DNA from: a virus | Direction: 5' to 3' (one strand) | Length of the DNA stretch: 45,556 nucleotides | IMG/VR virus record: IMGVR_UViG_3300036985_001699 | Span: 1-45,556 of that record | Shown: one piece after another, positions 16,701-24,951 of the stretch | How the letters are laid out: each line of letters begins with the position of its first letter | How positions within the stretch are numbered: the stretch's first letter is position 1 | Translations under genes and position numbers: made by a program | Notes under the pieces: generated by a model | Seen by the model: only the letters and a program-made list of their open reading frames with translations | The model's database searches: none | Told to the model about the DNA's origin: nothing

Positions 16701-18573
16701 CCAACTGCTTCTGTAAATCAATTACATCGTCAACTGATTGTTCGGGGATTTCTACGCCTTGTAGTTTCTGTTGAGCTTTGGCACTTTTCTGAACGTCTTG
16801 TATAAATTGATTAGCATTTGCTTCATTAGCCACCCCTTGCTTTACAGCATCATCTACTATTGCTTGTATATCTTGAAAAGGTGCTTTAGCCATCGTATTA
16901 ACAATAGTTCCATAGCCCTTTACTTTTTGACCGCCTGTTACTGCTACTTTCACTCCTAAGCCAAAAAATGCTTCTCCTGCCATATTTTCAATGACACCTT
17001 CGTGCAACTTTCTATCTAACCCTAATCGTTGTATGTTTGCGTTTTGCCCTGCGGCAACAAGCCCTGCCGTAACAACATCAATTTGGGCTTCTTTTAACCC
17101 CGATTTTACAGCCTCTTTAAAACTTTTTGATACTACGCTTGCTACGGGTTTTCCGCCTGCGGTTACTAAACCCGCCAATCCTTCTACTACTCCACCAACC
17201 CCGCCTACTACTGCTTGCTTTTTAGCTAACGCTAACGCCTCTGCTTGAGTTTTACCTTGTGACCTAGCTGTGGTATAAACATCTAAAATACCGCTACCAA
17301 TACCCATTCTTCCATAATACAAAGCACCTGCACCTACACCGACTGCGGGGCTTAAAGCACTCGCAGTAACAGATACCGCCATAGGCTTAACTTGACCACC
17401 AATCATAGTACCTATATCTCCACCAACCGTAGTTTCTGTCGGCATAGTGGCTTGTTCCATGTAAAGATTTTCGAGAGATTTACCAAGTTGGTCGTCATCT
17501 CCCGATAAATATAAGTCAGCTAAAGTATTTGATATTGTTGTTTGATTAATGCCATCAAAGAAACCTTTGGTAAATCCAACTTTTTCAAGTTTATCCTTAT
17601 TGAGATTATACATCTCTTTGATGTTCAAATCAATTTGTGCCGCATTTTCTTTGTACTTATTGATGCTAGTAGATAATTCTTTTGACTTTATATCAGCCAC
17701 TCCAAGAACATCTCTTAATTTTACTTTCCCCTCGTATGCCGCTTTTGCTTCAAAAGATTTCTTGCCTTTGTTTACAATGTCTTTTATCTGATTTTGTCTA
17801 TTTACTTCTTCCGACATATCATCGGATGGCATATTAAAAGTAGGTATTGTAACGGTTGCATTGTATTCGTCTGTTTGACTTACATCTGTATCTAGTAAAG
17901 CATCTCGTTTGGCAACTAAAGCATTGTAAGCGTCTATCTGTTCTTTTGTTTTTGGCTCACCCATTGCCGCTAACTGACCGTCAATAGCTGTCAATTCTTT
18001 GTATTGAGGTAGATTAGTGGCAAAATCAATTTGGCTAGAAAGGTTTTCTATTTTCTTTCCTTCTTGAAATACTTGGTCTTGTTTTGCAACGGTTTGTTCT
18101 TGTAGTTTTTTTGTTCTTACATATCGTGACTGATTAATGTCTTCTAAAGCCTTTTGAGCGTTTTCAGCATTAACTTTAATCTCGCCAAAAACATCACCTT
18201 TGGCAATACCCATCTGCCTACTCTCGTCACCAAGAGTTAATTTACCCGTTATCCTTGAGTTTGTCTTATTAATTTCGTCAATAGCGTACTTTCTAGCATC
18301 AGCCATTGACGATTGACCCTGCAAGTCGCTTATGCGCTTTTCTGCAAGTTCTTGGATATTCTTTTCCGTAGGCTCAATAATAAACTTATCCCTTGTTCCA
18401 CTCACGGTAGAAGGCACGGATTGAGGCTTTAAGTCGGGCTGTAAAACTCCGCTTTTTCCACTTATAGGTTCGTTTTTTTTTTCGACAGACAAGTCAACCT
18501 CATCGTCAGATAAAAGAGAAGTTTTACCAATTACAACCTCTTCGTCAGAAAGCAAATTCTTATCTAATGCCAT
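13768..18573 (-). CDS. Giant polyvalent internal virion protein (ART + ParB-like domains)
   Basis: 1601 residues. From the N-terminus: acidic helical region; glycine/alanine-rich hydrophobic segments at about 380-480 (GGDIGTMIGG, VGVGAGALYYG, GGVGGVVEGLAGLV) that could insert in membrane; coiled coil to 740; an ADP-ribosyltransferase-like domain at about 750-895 (IFFHASSQ, FGTGVYFS, GYDAIIDKN); a ParB/sulfiredoxin-like domain at about 930-1080 centred on FEDGRHRILAAKELG; a conserved polyvalent-type block near 1130-1215 (KAPRMDDLVMNIAEEM, IIEVLSRYD); and a long coiled coil to the end. Such chains are known as polyvalent proteins, injected with phage DNA to meet host defences. The adjacent genes also look like internal proteins. 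Domain calls are by eye; activity is inference. Confidence 0.7.
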   Translation of the reverse strand: MALDKNLLSDEEVVIGKTSLLSDDEVDLSVEKKNEPISGKSGVLQPDLKPQSVPSTVSGTRDKFIIEPTEKNIQELAEKRISDLQGQSSMADARKYAIDEINKTNSRITGKLTLGDESRQMGIAKGDVFGEIKVNAENAQKALEDINQSRYVRTKKLQEQTVAKQDQVFQEGKKIENLSSQIDFATNLPQYKELTAIDGQLAAMGEPKTKEQIDAYNALVAKRDALLDTDVSQTDEYNATVTIPTFNMPSDDMSEEVNRQNQIKDIVNKGKKSFEAKAAYEGKVKLRDVLGVADIKSKELSTSINKYKENAAQIDLNIKEMYNLNKDKLEKVGFTKGFFDGINQTTISNTLADLYLSGDDDQLGKSLENLYMEQATMPTETTVGGDIGTMIGGQVKPMAVSVTASALSPAVGVGAGALYYGRMGIGSGILDVYTTARSQGKTQAEALALAKKQAVVGGVGGVVEGLAGLVTAGGKPVASVVSKSFKEAVKSGLKEAQIDVVTAGLVAAGQNANIQRLGLDRKLHEGVIENMAGEAFFGLGVKVAVTGGQKVKGYGTIVNTMAKAPFQDIQAIVDDAVKQGVANEANANQFIQDVQKSAKAQQKLQGVEIPEQSVDDVIDLQKQLDVLEEQKKTASPAALPAIEGKIEQLSSEIQIKAAIPLTAKEKAELNKLQTAKDSNTDYDKERLKFLEDRQKEATKIIEQQTKAEQEKEAQKIVEAQQPNAETVEVELEPTVSESKVNEGSSVFSLGGNKIFFHASSQKRSGRLKNSNAPQFGTGVYFSTNKDLVTNEFGENITEAELTINKPVYTNTKEWNEIEKEAIRLADEEYGKKKGLKLGEDEAYFRYDPDNISEIAEIPSYHISDAAKKLGYDAIIDKNSSQYENEIIVLDESKILYPEDKQQPVAEAGQGGATEPTQEVKAGSVVGGEVDLTTVEYKQRYPKTHEVVFVDPSKVLDRLTKDDPDYDVQNKKNQIGSRVQKAKDFILNYAKDKRWINPKTGVRSETTKAEFEPSIAQINNGKISFEDGRHRILAAKELGIGKVAIEVPKGQANQFKKDFEAVEQSLKKTPKAEAGQEGTTEQAPVVIESTEKVIKEAPKAEQVDEVKPIKILEASRKYVPLDTFDAVMKYFAVGGRINTEDLKSETGFGSQKGGGRITSKGNVISETRGKEDFKKRSWVHSSKAPRMDDLVMNIAEEMTAMNPDMEYDQQQIRSEIIEVLSRYDSKLDLQSELAKKYDDASFMENYGMTRSQYEAYVEEGKYKAEQEKKWYKENGLNWEEQSEMDEYSNQLEESGITEEDVIREAKEYDEYLNTLSNEEKQKELDYANAKTNQRGESEKDVENQKDARNKNEERLAEAKRNFLDAENEYNKVTKALEADLANKQSSVFEGKEQKLFDDSADLAKQAKDAKRKFDEAKEAYDKAQGLVDDKLKGQVEIDLKPTKLEAAKAKLAEIKKKRDELAKKKGNLGAVVDPFEDAKNQAKADRELFDAYVEVAKEYIAEVGGDIQAWAEEIGEEINDNIKLAWDEASGKKAKVEEKSIFETYDETKGASKKDKLLSEYAKENPEKAQRVREIIDNFEDMKTMLQTKIDNGEIKNLKIEC

Positions 18574-18575
18574 AT

Positions 18576-20294
18576 TTATCTTTTAACCTTTTTTAAAACG
18601 CCATTCTGTTTAACTCTTTCAACCCCATCAACAAATATAATATCTCCTTCCTTTAACCCCGAAACAAATTCGGTAGTTATTGAACTAGATGTATAATCGG
18701 TCTTTTTGTTTTTCGTAGCGGTTTCCTTTGGCGTATTTACCGCCTTTTCTTCTACTACTTTATCAGCAGGGAAAGCCTTTTCAATAGTAGGCTTCACAAA
18801 TCCCGATAATCCTTCAATAAACGCATCTTCATCCTCTTGGCTTTTTTTGTAAAACATATCGTGGTCGTAAGTAGTACCACCTTTTGACGCACCTTTGTCC
18901 TTAACCATTTTAAGGAACGCACCTAAATTATCGTCAGCACTTTCGCCAAACTCTGCTTGGAGAATAGACGGCAATAACTCTCCCGCATTTGAATACTTCA
19001 CAAGTTTCGGTCTAACGGGTTTTGGGTCTTCGCTATCCTTATTAGCCTCTATGTCTTCTCGGTTCGTTACTCTACTCTTTGTGGTCTGCAAGTAAACATT
19101 GCCTTGAGCGTCCATAAACCAACTCTCAATCACGTTTGGAACTTTAGCCGTACCGACAATTACATCGCCACCGACCTTCGTACCGTTAAACATATTTGAC
19201 GTATAAAGTTTTCTGTCCTTTATTTGAGTTTGGTCTGTCGGGTTGTCTATCGCTGTCCATAGGTTCTTGTCCTTATTAAACAAAGCTGCTAATGTTTCTG
19301 CGTAAGGTGCTACGTTTTGAACTTTCTCATCGTTGCCGTACTTTTGTCTTGCTTTTTGTTGCGCCTCTGCTTGTTGAGTAGGCGTAAACGTAATACCGCC
19401 TCTATCTTTTTTAGTGGCTTGGAAAGTTTTTATTTGGTCTTCCACAAATAATTGGTAAGGCGTTTTGCCTTTGTTCTGCGGTTGTGCCGCCCTATTTGTG
19501 TAAACATTTAACAAATCTTGATTGCCGTATGTTTGAGTTGCGGGGTCGTACTCCAAAGCGTTAGCCCAATCTTGTTTACGCTTTGAATTATACTCTTTGT
19601 CGAGTAGAAGTTCTGTCGCCAAATCCGATATTTGCTTGTCGGGCAAGAACACTTCTGTTTTTTCTTCGGTAAACCCACCCGTTGCTTTATCTCTAACGGT
19701 TCTAGCTTCAACCGTAGACTTCAAATCTTTTACCCTTGCGCCCAATATTTCCAATGAAGTCTTCTGCTTTGGCATAGTGGTCATTTTCAATCTAGCTTCT
19801 TGTCTTTTGTCGCTTTCTATCGGGGCGGTGCGTAGCGTTGCCCCCGAAGTCAATAACTCGTCAATATTATCAATCTTCTCTAACTTAGTCGGGTCTTGGA
19901 ACACTTTAAGTAATTCATCGTCCATCTTAGACGCTTTTACGCTATTCTCAATCTTCGCCTTTAGTGAGTTCACTTTCTGTAAATATTCGGGCGACTGCGT
20001 TTCGTAATACTTAGCGGCAACGTCAACCAACTCTTGCGACATTTTTTGTATTTCAGGTCTGTCGTTATTCAAAACGCCCGTTGTGTCAAACTTCAAGTCA
20101 GCAATTAGCTTTTGGTAGTCTGCGGCTTTCTTGTCTATGTTGGCTTGTTTCTGTTTGGCGAAGTCGTCTAGGTCGTCAGCTACCTTCATGCCAATCTCTT
20201 GAGCGTCATATTTTGGCTTGTCAAATATAACCGCACCTACCCTCGCACTTGCTTGGTTAGGTAACATACTTCCACTTGGCTGTACTATCTGCAT
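18576..20294 (-). CDS. Internal virion protein (572 aa), function unknown
   Basis: 572 residues, highly charged and rich in Q, K, D and T, with helical segments (KQKQANIDKKAADYQKL) and no transmembrane segment. No recognised motif. It is followed at 2 bases by the 1601-aa protein and preceded at 4 bases by the 260-aa protein, so it is in the same internal-protein operon. The order of a small, a medium and one or more very large proteins is like the ejection protein set of podoviruses (T7 gp14-gp15-gp16), and it may correspond to the middle member. That is inference from order and size only. Confidence 0.55.
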   Translation of the reverse strand: MQIVQPSGSMLPNQASARVGAVIFDKPKYDAQEIGMKVADDLDDFAKQKQANIDKKAADYQKLIADLKFDTTGVLNNDRPEIQKMSQELVDVAAKYYETQSPEYLQKVNSLKAKIENSVKASKMDDELLKVFQDPTKLEKIDNIDELLTSGATLRTAPIESDKRQEARLKMTTMPKQKTSLEILGARVKDLKSTVEARTVRDKATGGFTEEKTEVFLPDKQISDLATELLLDKEYNSKRKQDWANALEYDPATQTYGNQDLLNVYTNRAAQPQNKGKTPYQLFVEDQIKTFQATKKDRGGITFTPTQQAEAQQKARQKYGNDEKVQNVAPYAETLAALFNKDKNLWTAIDNPTDQTQIKDRKLYTSNMFNGTKVGGDVIVGTAKVPNVIESWFMDAQGNVYLQTTKSRVTNREDIEANKDSEDPKPVRPKLVKYSNAGELLPSILQAEFGESADDNLGAFLKMVKDKGASKGGTTYDHDMFYKKSQEDEDAFIEGLSGFVKPTIEKAFPADKVVEEKAVNTPKETATKNKKTDYTSSSITTEFVSGLKEGDIIFVDGVERVKQNGVLKKVKR

Positions 20295-20298
20295 ATTA

Positions 20299-21081
20299 CT
20301 AGATTATTCCCATTTGTTTTAGTAAGTCAATCGCTTCGGCATCGGTCTTGCCCTTTAATGCGGCACTTATTGCAGTTTGAGATAACCCACCTCCACTACC
20401 CGTTGCAGTTGTACCAAACAAAATATTTCTTCTTTGAGCATCAAAGTCTTTTGTATCCATTCCTTTTGCTTTCAAAGTATTAATATCCGCACCCGCACTA
20501 ATCCCCTTTCCGAGTGCCGTTCCCAAACCCGTTACCGTTGAACCTACATTCTCTAGTGCCGTTTGCTTGTTAGCTGTGCTAGATTGCAATAACGCTTCCG
20601 CACTAGCCATAATTTTACGCTTTTCGTCTAATTGTTCTTGGGTCAATCTCTCTTGTTCCGCTCCGACACCTTTCAGTTCTTGGATAGCGTTCTGTCTGTT
20701 ACGCAATTTAAACTCACCTTGCGTTGCATCTAGGTTCACCAATTCTTTATTTTGATTTCCCAACACAGCCGAAATAGCGTCAGCCGTCACGCCACCGTAA
20801 GGACTTGCTTCTCTGATTGAACGTAGTGCATTGGCTGAATTAGCGTCTATGTTTGCTTTAGCCGCCCCGTAGGTGGGCATACCACTCTGCGCTAATAACT
20901 CTGCTTCGTTTAAAGCCGTCATATATTCGGGACGTATATCTCGCTTCTTTACGTTTTTGGCTTCTTGTTGCAACTCCCCCGCACGTTTCTTTTGCTCTTT
21001 AGCTACTTGAAATTGATTAACCATCGAAGGGATTTGTGCTAATAAACCTAAGCCCGAAGCCGCTAATTGAGGAATAAACAT
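20299..21081 (-). CDS. Internal virion / ejection-like protein (260 aa)
   Basis: 260 residues. It has a small hydrophobic N-terminal stretch (AASGLGLLAQI), then a long alanine/glutamine-rich helix (QFQVAKEQKKRAGELQQEA), and a glycine-rich tail with a TTATGSGGG linker. This is the look of gp14-like internal proteins of short-tailed phages, which are ejected first and sit in the outer membrane. It leads the internal-protein operon, just after a -7 box at 21098-21105. Family call is based on composition and position. Confidence 0.55.
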   Translation of the reverse strand: MFIPQLAASGLGLLAQIPSMVNQFQVAKEQKKRAGELQQEAKNVKKRDIRPEYMTALNEAELLAQSGMPTYGAAKANIDANSANALRSIREASPYGGVTADAISAVLGNQNKELVNLDATQGEFKLRNRQNAIQELKGVGAEQERLTQEQLDEKRKIMASAEALLQSSTANKQTALENVGSTVTGLGTALGKGISAGADINTLKAKGMDTKDFDAQRRNILFGTTATGSGGGLSQTAISAALKGKTDAEAIDLLKQMGII

Positions 21082-21097
21082 ACCTATATTTTTGCTA

Positions 21098-21105
21098 CAA
21101 AGATA
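21098..21105 (-). promoter_or_regulatory. Bacteroidota-type -7 box, internal virion operon
   Basis: TATCTTTG on the minus strand, 16 bases before the ATG at 21081. No TTTG at the -33 position. The AT-rich gap after the nuclease stop (21082-21122) makes it the likely start of the internal-protein transcript. Confidence 0.45.
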
Positions 21106-21122
21106 CTAAAGTTATTCGATTT

Positions 21123-21527
21123 CTATACTACTAACTTCTTTAAATCTTCTTCTAATTGCTGACAATTTGAAGCCGTATATCTCAATACTTTGTACCCCAA
21201 TATTTGCGCTTGATTATATTTCTCTGCGTCTTTCGTGTACCCCGTTACGTTGGTGTGCCTTGATGCGCCCCCGTATATGCCCTCGTATTCGATTAGAACT
21301 TTTAAGCCTTCGTGGTAGTAGTCTGCTCTCCATTTACGCTTTGGGTGGAATTTAAACTCGGTCTGCCATCCTTTAATCACTTTATTCATAACTTCCCACA
21401 TACGGTCTTTGTAGTCCGCTTTTGAGTTGCGTGTTTTCTTTTTAGGTACACTTGGTTTCTTAGTAGGCTTCTTGGTCTTACTCAAGTTCTCTAATAGCTT
21501 CTGATATTCTTGTGTTGATATTCCCAT
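21123..21527 (-). CDS. Vsr/DUF559-like PD-(D/E)XK endonuclease
   Basis: 134 residues. After a lysine-rich N-terminus (KKPTKKPSVPKKKTR) comes the nuclease core: E57 in EFKF, RKWRADYY with D69, KVLIEYEG with E80 and E82, then SRHTNVTGYTKDAEKYNQ and LGYKVLRYT. This order (R-W-R-x-D, I-E-x-E-G, G-x-x-x-D-x-x-K-x-N, G-x-x-V-L-R-x-T) is typical of phage Vsr-like and DUF559-type endonucleases near terminase genes. It may resolve branched DNA before packaging, or cut at a mismatch. It sits 4 bases after the terminase gene and in the same direction. Confidence 0.7.
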   Translation of the reverse strand: MGISTQEYQKLLENLSKTKKPTKKPSVPKKKTRNSKADYKDRMWEVMNKVIKGWQTEFKFHPKRKWRADYYHEGLKVLIEYEGIYGGASRHTNVTGYTKDAEKYNQAQILGYKVLRYTASNCQQLEEDLKKLVV

Positions 21528-21531
21528 AGTT

Positions 21532-23646
21532 TTAGTATTTTCTCATTTGCATAAACGACCTAAATGAAACAGGTTCTTTTTTCGTTCTTGTCTTTAACTC
21601 CCTTACAGGCATTAAGGTGTAAGCACCCGCCACAAAGCTATCGAAAGGACTGATATTGTCATATCCCACTTCCCGACAATCGGTGAGTAGATTAGGGAAC
21701 TTGCATCTGTTACCGTGTGTTTCAATGTACCAATCCACACTCGCAAATAAGCTATCCTTCATCGCCCCGCCTAGTGTGGTCGCCCCCGAATTGACGTTCT
21801 CCTTAATCTGAACCACGCCATCTTTCTTCACCAATTTCTTTCCATAGTGCAAATACTTCTCGTACCCTCTGCGTACAAAGTGCTTTGAGATAATATCTGC
21901 GTTCATTTCGGGGTTCACCTTGCACGAAGAATAGATAGCCCACATCAACATATCCTCTGCGAATAGGTCGGTAGTGGCAGGACGGAAAAGGTACTCCCCT
22001 ACAAAATCATCTGTTAGCCAATCTATCTCATCTTTTTGTCCGTCTATTGATTGGTCAAAGTACATCCATTGATACCCCGCACCGTGAGAGGGTTTGTTGG
22101 AAGTGGTTACATTGTACTTAAAAGGGTCACAGCCTATCACAAACTTGTCAAAGTTAAGTGGAATTTTCTTGCCCAAGTTCTCCCCACCTCTGTTCGATTG
22201 GTCTTGGTCTAGTACATAAGCCATAAGCCATCGCCCGTTAGGGGTTGGTCGCCAAATCACTTCTGTATCTTCTACTCCATTCTTCCACTCGAAGTTGCCA
22301 CGAACTTTGCCCTTCTCCTTATCAAACAAATACTCGCTCATTCGGTCATTGATTATACCTAAGTTAAAGTGGCAATGGGTTGCTGAACTTCTAAATGCTT
22401 CCGTAACCGTTCTAGGAAATTTTCGTATCTCGTCTTGTTTCTTACGTTGGTCTTTGATTGACCTAAACTTCAAATCTAAATATTCTTTTGCGCCTAGCTT
22501 ATCCAAGCCTAGTTTGAAATCTTCTTCCGAGCATTGCTTCTTTCTGTCCTCTAACTGATAGCCACTAGGGTTCTCTATTATCGGATAGCCAAATCTGTCC
22601 CACAAATAACACTCGTAGGACGGGGTGAAGTAAGGGATAAGCCCCGATAAGGTTTCGCCCAATTCGTTTATCTTTCCATCCTTTTCTAGCCTAGAGCTAT
22701 CTGCCCACAATTTGATGAACTTCTCTAGTCCGCCTTTCTCCATTTCCTCGATTGTAGTTGAGATAATGCACTTGCCTATAATCTTATCATCTTCAATTAA
22801 GCACGGCTTCACTTTGTCCCACATTTTCACGGGGTCTGCGGGTGGCTTCATCTTACCGCCCTCATCCATAAAGTATCTGTGTAGTTTCTCACCGTCATAA
22901 GCCGTATCGGTTGACGACCTATAATCAATCCAACTCTCTAGCGTTCCTTCTGTCACACCGTTGTCCGTAAAGGCTATGTCTTTCTTCATTTTACCCGCCT
23001 TGTCATAGGTAGGCTTGAAGAAGAACGGTAGCTTTCTAAATGGGCTTACAATGGCTTTATGGAATAGACTTTCGGCATCGGCATCGGACTTGGACTGCGC
23101 CCCCGCAAAGGAGTTCTCATTTCTAGTCACATAATCTAATAGAATACTCCCCGCTTTGTATGTCTTACCGCTTCTTCTTCGGTTCAAATCACAAAGACCG
23201 TACACTCTGTTATTCTTAACCACCTCAAAATCCCATAGCCAAAATTGCTTCAAGTCGTTGTACCTAAATGCAGGGAAGCCAATATCTAGTTGGTAGAAGT
23301 TAAGATAGAAATAGTAACTGCCCGTTATGTAAGTAGGATTTCCGTTAATCAATACCCACTCCCCGTTTAACCTCTTATCCCACGCCATCGCTATGAAGTC
23401 AGCGCACTCCTTGTCTTTCATTGCTACTGCAAACGCTTCGTCCCTATCTAATCTATTTAATTTCATTAGCTTGTCGGGAACTCTATCTCGGTGATAGATT
23501 TGCTTCATTACCTCCTTGCCGTAGTTTTTAAACTTCTCAATGGGTGGCGGGGTAGTTGGTAATGTAATGAAATATGTTTCTATTTCGGGTATGTTGTCGC
23601 ACAACGCAACGTGAGGGTTGTAGTCCTTGTAATCAGTAAACTTCAT
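21532..23646 (-). CDS. terL: Terminase large subunit
   Basis: 704 residues. The ATPase has Walker A RRRSGKTYKAGS near residues 155-165 and a Walker B strand ending RYFMDEGG near 255-262. The nuclease domain begins with FVIGCDPFKYN near 503-510 (first catalytic Asp), with further acidic residues in DLFAEDMLMW and NISPFDSFVAGAYTL near 668. This is the packaging motor that cuts and translocates DNA through the portal. Length is a little above the usual 450-650, with extra sequence in the ATPase domain. No small subunit is recognised nearby. The promoter box 23665-23672 is 18 bases upstream of the ATG. Confidence 0.85.
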   Translation of the reverse strand: MKFTDYKDYNPHVALCDNIPEIETYFITLPTTPPPIEKFKNYGKEVMKQIYHRDRVPDKLMKLNRLDRDEAFAVAMKDKECADFIAMAWDKRLNGEWVLINGNPTYITGSYYFYLNFYQLDIGFPAFRYNDLKQFWLWDFEVVKNNRVYGLCDLNRRRSGKTYKAGSILLDYVTRNENSFAGAQSKSDADAESLFHKAIVSPFRKLPFFFKPTYDKAGKMKKDIAFTDNGVTEGTLESWIDYRSSTDTAYDGEKLHRYFMDEGGKMKPPADPVKMWDKVKPCLIEDDKIIGKCIISTTIEEMEKGGLEKFIKLWADSSRLEKDGKINELGETLSGLIPYFTPSYECYLWDRFGYPIIENPSGYQLEDRKKQCSEEDFKLGLDKLGAKEYLDLKFRSIKDQRKKQDEIRKFPRTVTEAFRSSATHCHFNLGIINDRMSEYLFDKEKGKVRGNFEWKNGVEDTEVIWRPTPNGRWLMAYVLDQDQSNRGGENLGKKIPLNFDKFVIGCDPFKYNVTTSNKPSHGAGYQWMYFDQSIDGQKDEIDWLTDDFVGEYLFRPATTDLFAEDMLMWAIYSSCKVNPEMNADIISKHFVRRGYEKYLHYGKKLVKKDGVVQIKENVNSGATTLGGAMKDSLFASVDWYIETHGNRCKFPNLLTDCREVGYDNISPFDSFVAGAYTLMPVRELKTRTKKEPVSFRSFMQMRKY

Positions 23647-23664
23647 AATGTAATTTAAACACTA

Positions 23665-23672
23665 CAAAGATA
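23665..23672 (-). promoter_or_regulatory. Bacteroidota-type -7 box, terminase gene
   Basis: TATCTTTG on the minus strand. It has a near-match TTAG 19 bases upstream instead of TTTG. It is placed 18 bases before the terminase ATG in a 45-base AT-rich gap. Confidence 0.5.
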
Positions 23673-23691
23673 ACTATTAAATTGTGTTTGA

Positions 23692-24489
23692 CTAAATGAT
23701 AAGTTCGTTTAAAGACTTTATTCTCTTGTAGCCAACATCGTATCTTTGGTTATGTGGTGCATCAAATAAAAAACAGCATATTCCGTTCTTATTTAATTCA
23801 ACAAAGTTTTCATATCTGTCATCAACAAATATCTCAACGCCCGACTGCTTGGCGACTTCTACCTTGCTCATACCTAACCCGATTGAGTAAACGGGCATTG
23901 TAGGAAATCCGTTTTTATCTAACCATTCTTCTGTCCACTCCTTAGGTATTGAGCGAGAAGTTATATAGCAATGTGGCTCAAAGTTTATTTCAAATGGCTT
24001 AGTCTTAACGGGTATTGATAACCAAAACTCTTTGTCATTAGAAAGTTTATCAAACTTGTCTTTTATGTTTCTGTCGAAGTTCCATATTTCGGGGACTTCT
24101 TGACCGTGAAACTTTGTCCAATGACCGACCCAATCAGCTAGAACCTCGTCAATATCTAATCCTATTTTAGCTAATCTAAGGTAGTTGTGTGGTCTGTCAT
24201 CGCCTTGTGGATATATCTTGTAATACTCCGTCAAAAATGCGGCATTGCACATGATGTGAGCCGTATGCAACAGACCCGTTTCTTTGTCGTAATCTTCGCC
24301 TAACTCGAAGGCTTCTAAATGTCTTTTTAGTGAAGCGGTTACTTTACTCCATCGCATACCTAATTCCCAATTTCGTTCTGCGTATTTTTCAGAACCCTTA
24401 GTCAATACTTTTGCGTATTGCTGTTGGGCGAATTGAGGTACTAGGTCGTGCCTAGTCTTGCCTTCGTTAAAGCGTAATCCTCTATCCAT
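23692..24489 (-). CDS. Fusion of dATP/dGTP diphosphohydrolase and HAD 5'-nucleotidase
   Basis: 265 residues with two domains. Residues 1-90 match the phage dATP/dGTP diphosphohydrolase pattern: RFNEGKTRHDLVP, GSEKYAERNWELGMRW, and RHLEAFELGEDYDKETGLLH with a TAHIMCN helix. Residues 107-265 are a HAD phosphatase: motif I GLDIDEVLADW (D112, D114), an ITSRS segment near residue 175, and the acidic FVDDRYENF near 222. The first domain would hydrolyse a dNTP to dNMP and pyrophosphate; the second would then dephosphorylate the dNMP. Fused, they form a two-step nucleotide removal enzyme. The first family is known from phages that alter their DNA bases, but no PurZ-like gene is in the window. Confidence 0.75.
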   Translation of the reverse strand: MDRGLRFNEGKTRHDLVPQFAQQQYAKVLTKGSEKYAERNWELGMRWSKVTASLKRHLEAFELGEDYDKETGLLHTAHIMCNAAFLTEYYKIYPQGDDRPHNYLRLAKIGLDIDEVLADWVGHWTKFHGQEVPEIWNFDRNIKDKFDKLSNDKEFWLSIPVKTKPFEINFEPHCYITSRSIPKEWTEEWLDKNGFPTMPVYSIGLGMSKVEVAKQSGVEIFVDDRYENFVELNKNGICCFLFDAPHNQRYDVGYKRIKSLNELII

Positions 24490-24495
24490 AGTCTA

Positions 24496-24939
24496 TTATT
24501 TAAAATACTCTTGCTTTAATGCTTCTTCTAATTCAAACACCCACTTCCATTTCGGGTTGTCCCGTATCTTATGCTTGTGTTCTTGCCAAAGTATGTGTTC
24601 ATCGGGAGTTTTTAAGATTATGTTTCGTTTGTCGTATTTGAATTTCGGATATGCGCCTTTTCCCAACAGATGCGAGAAGCACCAATGCCACATTGGGTGT
24701 CCTTTTGGGAGTAAGGGTTCTCCGCTAACTTCACTTCGGTGTACTCGCTCTGACCATATTTCGTTATAGATGTCGATTTCGGATAGTTCGTTGTTGAGTA
24801 CACTAACTCTCTTATTTTTCTTCGTTTCATTTGTTTTCCCCTTTTGCGCCCGACCATAGCACCCCATACACATCTTCTTTGCGTATATGTACTTTTCTTT
24901 CTCGCAAGACACACATATTTTTTTCTTTCTAGGTATCAC
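24496..24939 (-). CDS. NinG/HNH-like zinc endonuclease
   Basis: 147 residues from a GTG start at 24939; no ATG is available upstream and the next one is inside the zinc finger. The N-terminus has CVSC and CMGC pairs forming a zinc ribbon. The centre has HRSEVSGEPLL, HWCFSHLLGKGAYPKF and NIILKTPDEHILWQEH, the pattern of HNH-type endonucleases related to lambda NinG. It probably cuts DNA and helps recombination or resolves branched DNA. It is 12 bases after the MazG stop and 6 bases before the diphosphohydrolase fusion gene. Confidence 0.7.
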   Translation of the reverse strand: MIPRKKKICVSCEKEKYIYAKKMCMGCYGRAQKGKTNETKKNKRVSVLNNELSEIDIYNEIWSERVHRSEVSGEPLLPKGHPMWHWCFSHLLGKGAYPKFKYDKRNIILKTPDEHILWQEHKHKIRDNPKWKWVFELEEALKQEYFK

Positions 24940-24951
24940 AAAAATAGGGAA

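Noticed and set aside
23692-24489. Claim that the phage uses 2-aminoadenine DNA
   Set aside because: The diphosphohydrolase family occurs in such phages, but no PurZ-like gene or DatZ-like gene is in the window.
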